Shown here one piece after another: positions 6,388 to 7,767 of a stretch of DNA of 7,767 bases. Made by a program: the position numbers and the translations under genes. The notes under the pieces were generated by a model, which saw only the letters and a program-made list of their open reading frames with translations, made no database searches and was not told the origin of the DNA. This DNA is from HGM12587 sp964580255. Its GTDB lineage: Bacteria; Bacillota; Clostridia; Lachnospirales; Lachnospiraceae. The number at the start of each line of letters is the position of its first letter. Position 1 is the stretch's first letter. The stretch lies in contig CAZOJX010000091.1 of the NCBI GenBank assembly GCA_964580255.1, positions 1-7,767 of the forward strand. The letters are read 5' to 3'.

Positions 6388-7701
6388 ATGAAAAGAAAAT
6401 TGCTGAAAAGACTGTTATGCTTCACAATTTGCTGTTCCGCTGTGGCGGGACTCTTTTCGGAACCCATTTTTCAGGTCTTTGCTGTCAGTGAAGAAACCCA
6501 GCAGAAGATTGACGAGGCTGAGGGCGAAAAAGAACAGCTGGAACAGGAACTGGAGGAACAGGAAAAAAACAAAGGCTCTCTGGAAGGGGAAAAGGCAAGT
6601 GCTGAGGAACGCCTGAAAAACCTGAAAGCCCAGTATCAGTCCATTGCATCGGATCTGGCTGCTTTAGAGAAGAAGCAGACGGAAAAAGAGGCGGAGATCG
6701 CACAAAAAACCGAAGAACTGGAAGAAGCCATTGCTGTTCAGGAAGCGCAGTACGAAGATATGAAAATGCGTATCCAGTATATGTATGAAAAGCCGGAAGA
6801 TTCTCTGTTTGGATTATTCCTGCAGGATTTCAGCATTGTCGAGATCTTAAACCGGGTAGACAATACGGTAAAGATTCAGGCCTATGACAGACAGCAGTTG
6901 GAAGAATATACCAAAAACGCAGAGCTTCTGGAAGAACAGAAGCAGGAGTTGGAAGAAGCGAAGGCGGAACTGGAGAAGCTGATCGAGGAATCCAAGGCAC
7001 AGCAGGCAAAGGTTTCGTCCCTTCAAAAGCAGACCAACGCGACCATTAACGATTATCTGAATCAGATCGCAAAAGCGGAGGAGGAAATCGGCAATACAGA
7101 GGCTGCATTGGAGGCAAAATCCAAAGCATTGAAGGAATTATATGCGAAAGCTGCCGCAGAAGAAGCGGCAGAACGTCGCCGTCAGGCAGAAGAAGCGGCA
7201 AAGAGATTGCAGGAAGCTTTAGCAAACGGAACCATCAGACCGGAGGATTCCGGAATCGTCTACGGAGACTTAAATCTGTCACAGACGGAAATGGATATGC
7301 TGACAGCGATGATCTACTGCGAGGCCAGAGGAGAATCCTATGAAGGACAGCTGGCAGTTGGTTATGTCATTATGAACCGTGTGCGAAGCACAAAGTTCCC
7401 GAACAGCCTGGAAGGGGTGCTTTCTGCACGAAATCAGTTTGAACCATACGGCTCCGGCCGATTTAATATTGTACTGACAGCTTATTGGGAGGATATTCCG
7501 GGAGTGATCAGTAAAAGTGAGTGGGATTCCTGTCAAAGAGCAGCGATGGTCTGCGTAAACAGTGACAGCAATGTAGGAGAAAGTCTCTTTTTCCGTACAC
7601 ATAAGCCGGTGCCGCAGCTTGCAGAAAACCTGGAAGCAGCCGGCGTGCCATATTGGATCATTGGAAACCACATCTTCTACTATTCTTGGGTGAATTACTA
7701 A
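6388..7701 (+). CDS. Secreted cell wall hydrolase: PcsB-like coiled coil plus SleB-type domain
   Basis: This 437-residue protein starts with a signal peptide (MKRKLLKRLL, hydrophobic core to about residue 23, likely cleavage after VFA, residue 32). Residues about 34-285 are rich in E, K, Q and A and form long coiled coils. A central break at 125-165 reads RIQYMYEKPEDSLFGLFLQD, then SIVEILNRVD, and resembles the PcsB/CwlO coiled-coil domain that FtsEX controls in other Firmicutes. A short linker (GTIRPEDSGIVYGDL) leads to the SleB/CwlJ-type hydrolase domain, about 299-437, with MIYCEARGESYEGQLAVGYVIMNRV; E312 in CEARGE is the likely catalytic glutamate. SleB enzymes are muramidase-like lytic transglycosylases of spore cortex, but this family also occurs in vegetative proteins, and the coiled coil argues for growth or division. 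AAAGGG at 6376-6381 overlaps the trmL stop. No terminator follows in the remaining 66 bases. Confidence 0.88.
   Translation: MKRKLLKRLLCFTICCSAVAGLFSEPIFQVFAVSEETQQKIDEAEGEKEQLEQELEEQEKNKGSLEGEKASAEERLKNLKAQYQSIASDLAALEKKQTEKEAEIAQKTEELEEAIAVQEAQYEDMKMRIQYMYEKPEDSLFGLFLQDFSIVEILNRVDNTVKIQAYDRQQLEEYTKNAELLEEQKQELEEAKAELEKLIEESKAQQAKVSSLQKQTNATINDYLNQIAKAEEEIGNTEAALEAKSKALKELYAKAAAEEAAERRRQAEEAAKRLQEALANGTIRPEDSGIVYGDLNLSQTEMDMLTAMIYCEARGESYEGQLAVGYVIMNRVRSTKFPNSLEGVLSARNQFEPYGSGRFNIVLTAYWEDIPGVISKSEWDSCQRAAMVCVNSDSNVGESLFFRTHKPVPQLAENLEAAGVPYWIIGNHIFYYSWVNY
7156..7200 (+). repeat. 15-base direct repeat inside the hydrolase coiled coil
   Basis: GCAGAAGAAGCGGCA occurs at 7156-7170 and again, identically, at 7186-7200, offset by 30 bases. 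It encodes AEEAA twice, ten residues apart, in the last charged helix before the linker. It looks like a local duplication in low-complexity coding sequence rather than a mobile or regulatory repeat. Confidence 0.7.
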
Positions 7702-7735
7702 AAAATTGATAGAATGTTGGTTTGTCAAACATATG

Positions 7736-7749
7736 TTACATCGATGTAA
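7736..7749. promoter_or_regulatory. Perfect 14-bp palindrome, possible operator for the downstream gene
   Basis: TTACATCGATGTAA is a perfect inverted repeat without a spacer, 34 bases past the hydrolase stop. An 8-bp palindrome, ACATATGT (7729-7736), touches its left end. TTGTCA at 7722-7727 could be a -35 box, with TAAGAT at 7747-7752 as a poor -10 at 19 bp spacing, so the palindrome would sit between and over the promoter elements. Stem length and the lack of a T tract rule against a terminator. The gene it would control lies outside the window, so this is tentative. Confidence 0.35.
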
Positions 7750-7767
7750 GATAATCCATCAGTACTT

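Noticed and set aside
7279..7728. Antisense frame of 149 codons over the hydrolase catalytic domain
   Set aside because: It mirrors a strongly conserved SleB-type domain, shows no family motif, and its composition is that of a shadow frame.

Overview
The window looks like an ordinary chromosomal segment of a Gram-positive anaerobe of the Clostridia, most likely a Lachnospiraceae relative (inference). The reasons are moderate GC, strong AGGAGG-type ribosome binding sites, tight co-directional packing, a tRNA gene without an encoded CCA end, and a gene set familiar from that group: a DUF4080-type B12/radical SAM protein, a VanW protein, an AIR-synthase-like protein and an SleB-type wall hydrolase. 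All genes lie on the + strand. I see no insertion sequence, phage gene, CRISPR array or broken gene.

Layout. The left edge cuts a tRNA-Gly(UCC), which is closed by a textbook Rho-independent terminator. Next comes a transcription unit of a B12-binding radical SAM protein (117-1601) and a tiny single-membrane-span protein of at most 35 residues (1617-1724), which is easily missed but has a very strong ribosome binding site. A clear sigma-A promoter (TTGAAT, 17 bp, TGGTATAAT; 1735-1763) then drives what looks like one six-gene operon: a secreted VanW-family protein, an AIR-synthase-like enzyme without the HypE C-terminal cysteine, an Lrp/AsnC regulator, a class I/II PLP aminotransferase, the tRNA methyltransferase TrmL, and a secreted wall hydrolase with a PcsB/CwlO-like coiled coil in front of an SleB-type catalytic domain. 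Gaps between these six genes run from a 4-base overlap to 13 bases, and I see no internal terminator. The last 66 bases carry no gene but hold a perfect 14-bp palindrome that may be an operator for the next gene.

How the genes fit together. The first and last genes of the operon act at the cell envelope (VanW protein; wall hydrolase). The middle pair, Lrp regulator and aminotransferase, overlap as ATGA and probably form an amino-acid-responsive unit. TrmL modifies the tRNA wobble base. The AIR-synthase-like enzyme has no evident partner here. The operon is therefore functionally mixed. The points most worth a second look are the tiny membrane protein, the unusual domain pairing in the hydrolase, and the orphan AIR-synthase-like enzyme. 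I do not see strong evidence for a wholly new multi-gene system in this window.
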